The notes under the pieces are model-generated. The model did no database searches, had not been told where the DNA came from, and was given only the letters and a program-made list of their open reading frames with translations. This document shows positions 10,731 to 21,639 of a DNA stretch of 64,000 nt, in pieces (the stretch's first letter is position 1; each line of letters opens with the position of its first letter). The stretch comes from Zantedeschia hybrid cultivar (Eukaryota; Streptophyta; Magnoliopsida; Alismatales; Araceae): NCBI GenBank assembly GCA_030544215.1, contig JARZZO010000004.1:46055980-46119979 (forward strand). Direction: 5' to 3'. A program made the translations under genes and the position numbers.

Positions 10731-11710
10731 CTAAAAAGAATGATTTAATTAATTCCATGGACCAAAACACAAACATAACAAAACAATACTGACCCAGAAG
10801 ATACAAATAGATCCTATCATGCGGTAGAAAAAAGACGTCCAAGTAAAATGCAGACGCACATCAAGCCCACAAGTATCATGGATTATAATGAAGAATCAGT
10901 TGTTGCCAGTGGGCTCTGAACACACATCAGCAGAAAGCAAACTCATGCATAAGCCGAACAAATACTACAATTATCTTTTCTTTCTTGCTGATAGAAATAT
11001 AATTCAACATGACGGAATGATAGAAGTAGGGAACTTCAAGTTCTAGGATTACAAATGTCACTTCTAAGGGACACGTTGCATCTATTGAAATGCTACTAAA
11101 GTTTATCACAGTCAATACATGATTCGTGTGTATATAAGTTTTCAGCACATCAGTTCTTATTGCCATTGTCAACATCTCTGACCACAGATACATGCATCAC
11201 ATGAGAATCTCGGTTTCAGAACTTTTCCAAGATGCGTCACTTTAAAACATATATATACAATAATTCTTTGTTCAAGGACGCTATGGTTTTACAAAACAGG
11301 ACTGCAGTTTATAAACATAAACTTAAAATCAGAATGTTTAGAGGATGTGAAAAGAATCTAATCAGCTACTAGATCAGTGTTAGAAAAGACTGGTACACGC
11401 TACAAGAAATTTATAATCTTAATATTTGGCTATGTTAGACAACTGGGCCTGGCAGCCAAAGAAGCATACTTTCTGAAAGCACGAAGTGCACTAAACCATA
11501 ATGTTCGGCTCTATATCATATTCCATAATCAGTCATTGTCTCAAATAGTAATGGCAACTCTGTCAATGGGCCAGGATCAGTACGGGTCAACCACAGCTCA
11601 AGGCTCACATTTTCAAGCCCAGGCCCAGCCTGGCCAGAAGTATTTTCATTTTGATCAGGATGAGGCCTAACTTGTTTCGAAAAATCTTAAGCGTAAGCTA
11701 GACTAGCAAT
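10731..11710 (-). other. intron 1, gene-free part
   Basis: Intron of the ALB3-like gene. No RNA gene, exon or repeat with definable ends was recognised here. Its upstream edge carries the CTAGCAAT target duplication of the hAT-type element that follows. Confidence 0.5.
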
Positions 11711-12330
11711 TAGGGGTGTTCACTATTCGGTTCAAACCGAAAAACCAAACCGAACCGGCCAATTCGGTTCGGTTTGGTTCGGTTTGAATTTCTGAAAATT
11801 TCAGTTTGGTTTGAAACCAAACCGAATTAAGAAATTTGGTTTGGTTTAGTTCCTCTTGCTCATAAACCAAACCAACCCAAATAAACCGAATTACGTTAAA
11901 AAGGTGTAATATAAGTATTAAATTCTTAGATTAAGTGTGAGTTTATGTAAACTATAAGATATAAAATTTTAAATTATTTTCATATAATACTTTTTAGATC
12001 GTAATCTTGTACAAAAAAAGGTGTTAATTCCTTAATAAAATAAGATGTTTAACTATAATAGTCTATTTCGAGACTTAAACCTCCAAATGATTTTTAAATA
12101 ATATTTTAATAACTATTTCTTAAAAAAATAATGTTGAAGTAAATTATTTAATCATAGTGGCCCATTATAAGGCCCAAACCGCAAACCAAACCGAATTATT
12201 TTGGTTTGGTTTGGTTCGGTTTCAAACTATTAAGGTTTGGTTTGGTTCGGTTTGACTCTCTACTTCGGTTTGGTTTGGTTTCTAAAATTTTGCCCTCAAT
12301 CCAAACCAAACCAAACCGTGAACACCTCTA
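11711..12330. mobile_element. hAT-type non-autonomous transposon (MITE), intron 1
   Basis: The terminal inverted repeats are TAGGGGTGTTCAC at the left and TAGAGGTGTTCAC (reverse complement of the right end), 12 of 13 bases matching. The flanks carry a perfect 8-bp target duplication, CTAGCAAT, at 11703-11710 and 12331-12338, which is the hAT signature. Both subterminal regions are packed with AACCGAACC/GGTTTGGTT motifs in opposite orientations, as in plant hAT elements whose transposase binds subterminal repeats. No transposase frame is present, so it depended on a partner element. Confidence 0.9.
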
Positions 12331-12338
12331 CTAGCAAT

Positions 12339-13019
12339 GGCTGACAAAAGCTGCCAAAGTTTCCTTTCCCTTTCCCTATTTTTCTTCTTTTTTTGGAGGT
12401 GGGGTTGTCAAAGCGCCTAGAGGCACCAGGATTAAAGGGGGACGATGCCCCATGGCTATTTATGGGCTATGATGCCAGGGGGTACACCCATATCAAAAGC
12501 TTGGAAAAGAAGGATAATAACTTTTTATTGGTTGAAACTATAATTTTTTGAAATTTTTATTGAATTGAAAGGTATAATTTCCTTTATTTACATGTAATAT
12601 CTTATGTAAATGAAACTAAATAAACATAGACCATTTACTATTATATGGTCTGACCTTACTGAGCCATGATATTGTGCTGGGTGGAGGCCCATTATGAGCC
12701 GCCCCAGCTTACCCCCTTTCCACCTCCTCACCCACCACCCCCCCTCTCCTATGCATAGGGGGCCAACCCCCCACACACAGACCCCCCCAAACCCCCCGAC
12801 ACACACAAAAAAAGCCCAACAAATCCTCCTAGTATCCACCAAGGGGTAAGGTAGAGAGGAAAGAAACAAAGAGAGGAAGGAAAGAGAAGGAAGCAAAAGG
12901 GAGAGCAGTGGCTTGGTGGTGACTCAAGATTCAGCAGTTCTTCTTCAAGTAAGAAGATATGCCCCTAGTCCTTCGTTCAATTTTAGGTTGATAAGTTTTA
13001 AGGATGGGGAAGTTTCTTT
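12339..13019. other. intron 1, C-rich spacer
   Basis: Contains a C/A-rich tract (about 12700-12800) followed by purine-rich sequence (12846-12905). Open frames here are low-complexity artefacts. No gene seen. Confidence 0.4.
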
Positions 13020-14240
13020 ATGATGGTATGTACCACCAATTTTATTGAATAAATAGAGGTGGCACATCCGTGATGTAGAGAAGGAGAGGAGAGACCTTCC
13101 TATTACATCCCAAAAAAAGAAAATGGAATTAAATAACACAAAAAATCTCTGCTCTCTCTCTAAATATCTGCAAACACATTAGCCCATTTCACTGACGGCA
13201 CTCTTAGAATGAATCTACTCCACTTGTAGATGAAAGAAACCGCCTGAAAACAAATATTCTCAACGTAAGGCTTGCCTCCGTTTGAAGATATAGTCATTCC
13301 GTTATCTCCAGATGGACCAACAGACAGCATGCGGGAGGATAAGCAAGACCTTTGTCTGATCTTCCTTAGGGGCTTTGATCCGGCTCATTCTGAAGAATTC
13401 CCACATTTCTTGAATGGTAGCAAAATTGACAGTAAAGCTTGCAATTCCAGCTATAGTAGTCCACACCATTTTACTATAACTGGATGAACAGATGATCCAC
13501 TGTCTCTTCAGACTGGCCACAGAAAGAGCACATAACATCTGCATTTGGCACCCATTTCCTCCTATAAACCTTGGTGATGATTCTTCCTTGAAACATGAAC
13601 CACATGAAAGCTTGCACTTTAATGGGGGATTTAACTTTCCAGATTTCTTTAAAATGGAAGAATACAAAGATTTAACAGAGAATGTCCATTATGCTTGTTC
13701 CATACAACTATGTCCTGCTGTAACTCATCAATCGAGACCTTTGAGAGCAAGTCCAAAAGAGTGCAATAATCTTCTAATTCCTTGTCTTTGAGACCTCTCC
13801 TCAAGATAATATTCCACTGTGCACCCACCCCTTATATGAAACTTCCTAAACTGTAGCCTGTTTGTGAACTGCCAACATAAACAAAGATGGGAATGTGTCC
13901 CTAAGCGCTTCCTCCTCCAGCCATTTATCATACCAGAACAAAGTGGCCTGACAATTCCCAACTTTGATCTTGATACCATCAAGCACCCATTTGGCTGACC
14001 TCAGTATCCCTCACCAAACTGGAGAGATCAAAGTCTGATTGCTGCATTCTAAATAAAATTTCCCACTCTTGCCATAATGTTTCTCCCTCATTATCCTCCT
14101 CTACAACCACTGATCTTGTAAAACCACTTCCCACAGCCATTTCCCCAGCAATGCATATTCATAGAAGCCAGATTTTCCACTCCCAGTCCTCCCTTGCATC
14201 TCGGCCTGCAGACATTCTTCCAGCATACTAAAAGTATAAC
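13020..14240 (-). mobile_element. L1-type LINE, 3' part with ORF2 C-terminus
   Basis: The minus strand reads, with several frame changes, the C-terminal third of a plant L1 ORF2. It has an ALLGKWLWEVV block, a VLDGIKIKVGN block, FWYDKWLEEEALRDTFPSLF, then the zf-RVT domain with KVKSPIKVQAF, KWVPNADVMCSFC and TVDHLFIQL (Cys-x2-Cys and His visible, about 13640-13490), and a LPHAVCWSIW tail. The 3' end near 13024-13055 shares AATAAAATTGGTGGTAC with the copies at 6640 and 7800. The 5' part, including the catalytic RT core, is missing. It sits in intron 1 in the same orientation as the host gene. Confidence 0.8.
13302..13667 (-). pseudogene. L1 ORF2 zf-RVT domain and tail
   Basis: This is the coding core of the LINE fragment. 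The longest single frame (13667-13302) covers only part of the domain; the zf-RVT Cys/His residues are in an adjacent frame, so at least one indel has occurred. After the finger come EMWEFFRMSRIKAPKEDQ and LPHAVCWSIW, a recurring L1 C-terminal pattern. It has no independent function. Confidence 0.65.
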
Positions 14241-14697
14241 TTTTATGAACAATAAGGGGAGACTCTATCAAAATGAATCCTTAATTTGGAATACTAAGGA
14301 TTATACTTCAGTAATGAAGAATTGATGATCATTTACAGGGAGGTTTCGCATTTAATTATACGAATCAAGCATCATAAGCCTCCTGCATATTTTAAAACAG
14401 TCATGTCAAGGACAATGTTCAGTATAATGATCCCTAGATAACAAGATTGCTTTGATAGTTCTTGCTCTCTTTTCCTAATTCACTTATAATCAATTGTGAA
14501 ATCCATTAAAAAGGTGCAAGTTCTTACTCACCCTTCCTAATTCACTTATGATCAACTTATATTAGTAGGTATATCCATCATGAATGCTAATAGTGCTTTA
14601 ATTTTTACTGCAACAGCATACCTTGTCTTCCCTAAAATAGCATATTCACAGGAGTTCGATACTTTTACAGTTTGCAGAAAATCACATACCATGGCGC
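14241..14697. other. intron 1, gene-free spacer
   Basis: No domain or RNA gene seen. It separates the L1 fragment from the MITE at 14698. Confidence 0.4.
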
Positions 14698-14969
14698 CAC
14701 TTTGATTGGAGAATAGGAGAAGAATAAGGGAGAATAAGGGGAGCATAAGCTTAATTTAGCTTTGACAAGCGGAATGGCTTATACCGGTGCAGAATAGCCT
14801 ATTCGGAGAATAAGGAGAATAAGCCATCCCACCCTAGACCCAAGAATTGCTTATTATTCTTATTCCGTCAACGGGCCCCACGAAACTATCAAACCGAAAC
14901 ACCCCTTATTCTAGTATATGCTATTCCGTCTGTGGGCCCCACGTAATAACTTATTCCCCAAACAAAGTG
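14698..14969. mobile_element. MITE with ENN-AATAAGG repeats, intron 1
   Basis: The ends form an imperfect inverted repeat: CACTTTGATTGGAGAATAGG at the left and CACTTTGTTTGGGGAATAAG as the reverse complement of the right end, 16 of 20 bases matching. The interior is full of GAATAAGG and CTTATTC motifs and so folds on itself. It is 272 bp without coding capacity. No clear target duplication could be recognised, so the superfamily is left open (Harbinger or Mutator are possible). Confidence 0.65.
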
Positions 14970-16169
14970 AGGATAGTATATCTGCCCTGCACTCGATAAA
15001 CAACTACTAGGTCATCAACGATGACATTAAAGAAGGCCAATTAGACACAATTATGGGCTGGTTCACAACTGCTAGGTCATTTCTTTTCCATTTTCCTTTT
15101 TTGCTAAAAGATGCCTTTGAAGTGTATGCTCGCCTTTGTGTTCATGATGTTTAAAGCATCTGATCAGAAACCACGATGCATTCTCCCTTGTATTACAAAA
15201 CCTGCTACCCCTGAATCCCTAAAAGATGAGAGACCAGCTACAGTGGTGTTGTACTCCCCACATCCGATGAAGGTTGAGAGATAAACAGGGAGAATTCTGG
15301 AATCTGATAGTAAGAGTTGCATGATGCAGGACTGCAGAAACATTTTAGTGAATCAGAAAGGACAAGAGGAGCGTCATCAAGATTACCTGCACTTCAGTGT
15401 CATTGCAGATTTTGCTACATGAATGCCCGTCAGCTTTGGTAGGGTAGATTCGTAAAATGATATGATGGGCTATTTGGTTTCAAATTTCCTAATCACTGTC
15501 AATTTGTGTCAAGTTAGTTGTTGGCCTCACATTCAATAAACATTAGACATAATGCGTCTAACCACGGGATCTTCACTCTTTTTTTCTAAGTCCCCATTTT
15601 GTTCTTGGGAATCAATCTAGCAGCAATAAGAGAGAACAAAAATTCTAAAGAATATGGATTACTACTCATATAGAAACAATATTTTAATGCCATGCTCACT
15701 GTGACCATTGTTCTCAAGGCGTTGCCTAGGCAGTGTTTCATGTTGCCCAAGGCGACCTGGCACTTAGGTGAGCAGCCCATTAAGGTGCTCGCCTGGGCCG
15801 CCTAGGGTTGCCTAGCCCACCTAAGGCCCGCCCAACCCGCTTCTTTTTTTGGAAATGTCTCGCCTTCAGGTTCGGTTTAATGATTATAAAAGTTTGATGG
15901 GCATTTCCGTAAAACTCCCCATTCTTTACATCAAAAGAAGGAAACAACAATCAAATGTCCCACTCAGCTCCCACTTACTGTGAGATTCTTCCACTAGCGC
16001 ATAGCAAGTTTCCTCTCTCTCTCTCTCTCTCTCGATCATTGGAGAGAATAGAATCTTGGATAGATCTTATACTTGTCTTTCTTTCTTTACATGCTAACGA
16101 GTAAATGTCAAATGCAGGTTAGATTGATATCTTTCGTCTTGATTGACAGGTACTCCCTTCTCAACATGG
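14970..16169. other. intron 1 spacer with a CCTAGGC-rich patch and (CT)n
   Basis: Around 15715-15840 the motifs GCCTAGGC, GCCCAAGGCGACC and GCCTAGGGTTGCC alternate on both strands. This is a repeat type seen in many plant genomes, probably part of a non-autonomous transposon. At 16011-16034 there is a (CT)n tract. No gene is seen. Confidence 0.4.
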
Positions 16170-17430
16170 ATGGTAGTACCGGTACCGATATCGGTAGGTA
16201 CCAGCCGGTACGGGTATAAAATGATCAGAAAAAATCAGATAAAATTCAGAAAAAATCAAGAAAAAATGAAAAAAATTAATTAGATATGTGTTTAGTGTGA
16301 CAAAGGTGGGTTAAGACAAAGAAGTACACATAACACACACTAAATGACTATTTTGATACAGATTAAACATGAAAAATATTATGCTAATGTACTAAACATT
16401 TACAAATAATAAATATTAATGAAATCAAACGATCCTTACCCATGAAAAACATAAGTGAGTATACTAATATGGATAATAACCCGTAGATCCTTATGATTCA
16501 TCCTCCGATTGTTGTTGCTAGTATCCATAATAAGGTTGCAGTATATGTTCCCTATTCACCATAACTAAACAATGATACAGCCAAGTCGTGCATCCCTCTT
16601 TGAATCCTCTTGGAGTATACGCTTGTTGACTTGCTGAAATTCTAGAATCAAGATGCAAAGAAGCAGCTTAAGGATAAGAAGAAGATCCTGACCCATAACT
16701 GTTACTGGATAGATAGAATTGAAAGCCTTCATACTCTGCTCGATCTCTCCAGCTATGCATGCTTGTTTCTTGTTAACCATCTCCATAACCTGACTACTAT
16801 CCATACTGACCTTGTGAATCATAATCTCCTTGACTTTCATTCTGCCATCTCCCAGTGTCAATATGTAAGAAGAAAATAGGTGCATACACTCCATCTCCGG
16901 TAGTAGCACCTGCAGCTGCACTAGCATCATCACTAGAAGACTGTGTCACATCATCATCATAATCAATAATTAACTTCTATTGACTTTCCTTGATTTTTTC
17001 TTTTGTTATGTCTGTTGCTGGCTACATTTTCCTCCTAGATCATTTTTCAACCGTTCAAATATTCCTTTTCCTCGTAGTGTATGTCTCACATAGATTTGCT
17101 CCATCTCATCAATCGCAGGGTCATCTCTGACAGCCAGATTAACCCTCTCAAGTGTAGATGTACTTCTTCTTAAGAATGATGGTGGCCCAACTATTCTAGG
17201 AGTGACTGGCATGCTATCTGATTCTGAGTGTCCACTGATGCATGGGATTCTCTTTGTCTAGCAGCATTAGTAGGAAGAGTTTTGCAAACCGCCTTCTAGA
17301 TAAAATGCATAATTTTGGGTAAGTTGATGCTGGTGAGACTAGGGTGCCAGATGATCTTCCACATGTTGTTAGGCTGGGAAGGACCAGGAGGCAGTGAGTT
17401 CTCTCTGAGCGTACGGTAGACCCCACTATA
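16170..17430 (-). pseudogene. possible DNA-transposon (hAT-like) C-terminal remnant
   Basis: Near 16170-16220 there is a GGTACCGGTACC-like palindromic patch of the sort found at transposon ends. On the minus strand three short frames (17426-17214, 17212-17006, 16933-16565) follow each other. Across frames one reads acidic DPAIDEMEQIYVRHT-type and Ser/Gly/Asp-rich segments that loosely resemble the tail of plant hAT transposases. No catalytic core or dimerisation domain can be named. I cannot identify it firmly. A domain search with all three frames would decide it. Confidence 0.3.
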
Positions 17431-17780
17431 AGTTATTCATTGCCAATCACAAAAAGTTCACAACAAGTCTAATCAACAGGGCCAGAGAATGATGTCTCCT
17501 CACCACCACACCCCCCCTAAAACCCACCCCAACAGATCCATATAATACACAAATGTGAAGCCTTTGATACAGTACTAGCAATGCCCCCAATGGCCACCCC
17601 TCCCTCTATTGCCACAAATTCCTTGGACCTCACCATATCAACTACCATACACCTCTCCAAAACAAAGTCCCAGTACAATGTTCATATTATGCACGCAGAA
17701 AACCAAGTCCTAGTTTTACTCCAAGGTGTAGTAAATTTTTTTATCATAGAACAGTGCATATTTTTGTAACCATGATCTTA

Positions 17781-18007
17781 GGTGTCATTCCGTGTGACGT
17801 AAAATGCCATAATCTCTCAGTTTTAAATCGACGATTTTATCCTTGACATTTGGTTTGCGATAGTTTCACAAAATCGGAGAAAAATTATCAAGACAGATGA
17901 CCATATTTTAAAATCCAAGTATATACGACACACGAAACATCAAAAAATAATAAAAAACAGTACTTTTCTGCGTTTTACAACATTTTACGGCACACCAAAC
18001 AACGCTC
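17781..18007. mobile_element. Harbinger-like MITE, 79 bp inside intron 1
   Basis: A 227-bp element flanked by TTA on both sides (17778-17780 and 18008-18010). Its inverted ends share GTGTGACGTAAAATG and GTGTGCCGTAAAATG (the latter as reverse complement). A trinucleotide TTA duplication is the hallmark of PIF/Harbinger (Tourist-type) elements. There is no coding capacity. It lies only 79 bp from the exon 1 splice donor. Confidence 0.6.
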
Positions 18008-18085
18008 TTATAATCTTCGAGCCCGGGACCTGTCTGTCGATTGCAAAGTGCAAACTAACCTTACTTGAAGAACATCATCACTCAC

Positions 18086-18433
18086 CTTGAGGACGAACTC
18101 CATATAATCCGTGATCCCCGACAGCCAGTCCCTCTGCTTGGAGACCTCCGCCGCCGCCGCTGTCGCGGAAGCGTCCGGAACCGAATTCACCGCGGCGTCG
18201 GCGACGGTGTAGAGGAAGCCCTCCGCCCGCCCGAAGAGCTCCCGCGCCAACTCCTCGGCGCCTTCCAGGTCGGAGAAGCCGGGCGGCCCGAGCCTAGCCG
18301 CGACGGAGCCGCCCCGGGCCGGGGGCCTCCAGCGGGGGAGGAGGCAGAGGTGGTCCCGGAAGGGGAGGAGGCGAGGGGCTCTTGTGAGGGAGGGTAGGAG
18401 GGGCCGGGGGTGGTGGCAGATGAGGGAGCCCAT
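18086..18433 (-). CDS. ALB3: ALBINO3-like thylakoid insertase, exon 1 with transit peptide
   Basis: This 348-bp exon encodes residues 1-116. The first 50 or so residues are rich in Pro, Arg, Ser and Leu with few acidic residues, as expected of a chloroplast transit peptide. Next come an acidic ELARELFGRAEG helix, YTVADAAV, and finally DYMEFVLK, which matches the ALB3 sequence before its first membrane helix. The donor GTGAGT at 18085 is consensus and phase 0. The ATG at 18433 was chosen because it opens the transit peptide and follows a TC-rich leader. The frame stays open to 18607, but that region is untranslated-looking and is repeated without the exon at 23140. The exon is far more GC-rich than its introns. 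Confidence 0.88.
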
Positions 18434-18640
18434 TCCAGAGAGAGAGAGAGAGAGAAAGAAAGAGAAGAGAGCAAAAGTTTGTGTAGTGTCGGATTCGCCG
18501 GCCGTCCTCTCAGCATTTCTGGTGTGTTTTTTTTGGCTGCCTTTTAATCTGAGATTCGATGGGTACGATGTGCTGGCGGTGGAACGCTTCCTGTTTTCAA
18601 TAGCCACGGTGACACTCCACAGTTCCAGACATGTTAGGAA
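18434..18640 (-). promoter_or_regulatory. ALB3-like 5'UTR / proximal promoter with TC-rich tract
   Basis: Immediately upstream of the start codon is a pyrimidine-rich leader on the gene strand (18436-18470; GA repeats on the plus strand), a common feature of plant core promoters and 5'UTRs. No convincing TATA box is seen; the nearest AT-rich spot reads GATTAAAAGG. The whole segment is repeated with moderate divergence at about 23140-23300, which shows that it is part of a larger duplicated block. Confidence 0.5.
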
Positions 18641-19674
18641 AATGATATAATAATATTTTTTACATTAAATTAAATATAAATTAGTAAAAATAAATAATAT
18701 CTTCTTATTAATATAATAAACAGATCATTTTAATTTTTAAATTTAATATATTTTTATTTGTTTATGTCTGATATCAAGAACATGTAGGAGCGTAAGGCCC
18801 CGTTTAGTGTCGGGATACAACGGGGATAGGAATGAGTTATGCCTGCTCTTCATTTGGTACGGCAAAAGTTCATGAGAATAAAGGGGGTTAAGAAGAATAG
18901 GGTTATCTTCAAAACCAAGGTTAAAATTGGGAATGACTCATTCCACGTTTTAGATAGAATGAGTTAATCCCATTTACTCATCTCCATTTGTCTCGACCCC
19001 GACGTCCCTTTTCCTCTCCTATGCCCCTACCTCGACGTCCTTTTCCTCTCATCTGCCCTTCTCCTCAAACCCTCGCACCAGTCACCAACACCCCTTTTCT
19101 TCTCTTATCTCGACAAACGGCGAGTCGACGGCGGCAACCCCGGCATCTCATCTCCTTCCCGGCGGCATCCTCCGAACTCAAATCCTAGCACCAGTTCGCC
19201 AACGCCCCTTTTCTTCTCCTTCTTCCCAACGACTAGCGAGTTGATGACGGCAGCGGCATCCTCTCTCCTTCCCTTACAGCGGCAGAAAACGCGCACGGCA
19301 TACTCTCTCCTTTCCTGACGGCGGTAGGAAACGTGGCATCCTCTTACATCGCCTTCCCTTCCCCTCTGCATCTCGTGACAAGGAGACAAGATGTCAGGTT
19401 AAGACTACTCAATAAGAGTTCAACTTAACTCATTTATTAAGTTAGATAAACAAATTTGAATAAAAATTGGAACTCAATTCATTAAATGAGCTAAGTTTGA
19501 ACACAGACGAGCTTGACTCGATTATGTTCGTAAATAAGCATGTAAGTGCTTGATAAGAACTCATTTTAATACTCATTAAAAACTCGTTTAGACACTTATA
19601 GGATTATTTTATTTTTGAATAAATTTAATTAATAAGATATTTTATATTTTATAATATTTTTCTATCAAATAACT
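18641..19674. other. insertion-rich spacer upstream of ALB3-like gene
   Basis: Absent from duplicate copy B. It contains an element-like start, AAGGCCCCGTTTAGTGTC, near 18796 (a form common at MITE ends), a C/T-rich block (19000-19400) and AT-rich DNA. No gene is supported. Confidence 0.4.
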
Positions 19675-19930
19675 AGGGATGCAAACAACTTGGTAGTCAA
19701 CCTAGTTTGGCCTAAGTTGATAAGTTTAAATTAATATTTTTTGAATTAGATCTATGATAGATTCACTGAACTCGCGAGCTACTCTATACTTAACTCAAAT
19801 TCGTTTAATATCTGAACAAGTCAAACTTGAATAATCATCATAAATATTTGGCTTTCAAACTCGATTAAAATTAATTGAACCAAATTTGACATAGTACAAC
19901 TCACCTAGACTCGGCTTGTTTACATCCTGG
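19675..19930. mobile_element. possible hAT-like MITE
   Basis: The left end TAGGGATGCAAACAA and the reverse complement of the right end, CCAGGATGTAAACAAGC, form an imperfect inverted pair, with AACTCG/CGAGTT-type motifs inside. No 8-bp target duplication could be matched. The region is missing from copy B of the duplication, in agreement with insertion. Confidence 0.4.
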
Positions 19931-20662
19931 AAATGCATGATTGTACCTGCTCTCCAGATGTTGTAGCATAGGATGATCCTATTAGCCGGCTTTGGATGGT
20001 TGCTGCTTGCCGTTCAAGAGCAAGGTGCAAGGTGCAAAGGTGCAAGATGGGAAGAGGGACCTTTTTTCAGCTGTTATTTAAAATATAATCAGGCACTATA
20101 TATATATTATAATTTATTTTGAGCTTAATTCGAGTTATTTGCGTTTATCTTGATTATATTAGTCAACATATATCCAAGAGTAGTAATTCTGTAATTTTTC
20201 ATGTAGGAGGGTTATGTTTATAAGTATCTCTTTCTATTACAAATAAAATTGATTGATAACAATTTTTACATAGTCTTGAAGTCAGACATAAACTCAAAAT
20301 GACGTATTTTTATTTTTTTTAATTTATTTATTTAAATATTTTAAAGAATCTGAAACTTTTGGAGCCTAACCCATTTAGATTTCAGGATATTGAACTCCCC
20401 ATCCTAATTTCAAAATTTCGGCACAAAATTCTACATAAAATATGATATAAATGAAAAAAATTTATATGTAAAGGATTCTCCGAGAGATTTACATTCCTCG
20501 CAAAAAAAATCTCTTTGTGTGGCGCTTAATTTGTTACTGATAAAAAGAAGGTGAGAATAACGGTGATTGTTCAGACTTCAGAGAATATAAATATATAGAT
20601 AGAGAGGTATATAGATATAGAAAAAAAAATATCATTGTTATTGATAATTAAGGATGTAAAAG

Positions 20663-21627
20663 GATGTTGATGTAGTCGAAGCTATCACGACCGAATTTCG
20701 AGGCTGGAATCCGAAATTGGGATCCGGAACTGGAGCGGATCGGAGAAGAGGCCCGACGGGGATCCGAAATGCGGTGAGGACGGAGACGAGGCCGAAGATC
20801 CGAAGCCGAGGGTCACCTGATCAGATGTGGGTTAGCCTGCGGAAGGCGTGGCCGAAGCTCCTCCGGATGAGGAACAGCTGGCGCGAGGTGGAGCCGAGGC
20901 ACCTTCAGGCGAGGAGGATCAGCCGGCGAATGGCGTCGAGACCGGAGGGAGAAGACCCGAGGTCGGTGGTCGAGACCGACTCGGAAAGGTCGGCGATGAT
21001 TCAAACCGAACCCCTGCAGAGGGAGGAAAAGAAGAAGAACCAGTCAGTAGGAGTCCCGGGCTTCAGCCCTAAGGAATCCCTTCCGACGGTTAAGTTAGCT
21101 TCTGAAGATGATTCGATTCAGAAGTCAAAGAAGTGGAAGAAGTAGCTTTAATGCTTTTTGGACTGTAGTCCTTGGGGTCACGAAGATATACCTTTCGTAA
21201 TAAATAGCCGTATATTTATAGCTGAGGATAGAGGATGCTTAACGGTAGCAGCCGATATAGGACTATGTTCTGGGTTTACTGGTAAACCGCCATAGTGCCT
21301 AACCCTCCTACCGGAGTGGGCCGAATACAGCTACTAGGCCGAAGGGGGTTGGGCTGCTGATGGGCCAGATGCCGCTTAGTGGGCTGGAGCTTACTGGGCC
21401 GAAGGCTGCTGAGCCGCTAATGGGCCGAAGGTTATTGGGCCGCTGATGGGCCGATGACTATTGGGCCGCTGATGGGCCGAGGACCACTGGACTGCTTATT
21501 GGGCCGAGGGCTGCTGGAGCGCTAACAGGCCGAAGGCTGCCAGTGGGCTCCTTACCGCTGCTGTTGGACTGATCTCAATATTGGACCTGTCTTAATGGGC
21601 CGAATCGGATTCTGCTTCATCAGATGC
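20663..21627 (-). mobile_element. solo LTR of the Tat-type gypsy family, with target duplication
   Basis: A 955-bp LTR (20668-21622) begins TGATGTAG and ends TTCATCA. It is clearly homologous to the LTRs at 26405 and 36098, but more diverged and about 70 bp longer. It is flanked by GATGT (20663-20667) and GATGC (21623-21627), a 5-bp duplication with one change. Copy B of the tandem duplication reads AAAAGGATGCCTAG without the LTR, so it is the empty site and shows that GATGC was the original target. No internal sequence remains, as after LTR-LTR recombination. Confidence 0.92.
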
Positions 21628-21639
21628 CTATTGGATTGA

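Noticed and set aside
18065..18397. Plus-strand frame of 110 codons
   Set aside because: Shadow of ALB3 exon 1 on the opposite strand.
18434..18607. Upstream in-frame ATG at 18607 as the ALB3 start
   Set aside because: It would put 58 extra residues before the transit peptide across a TC-rich leader. The equivalent region in duplicate copy B is not coding.
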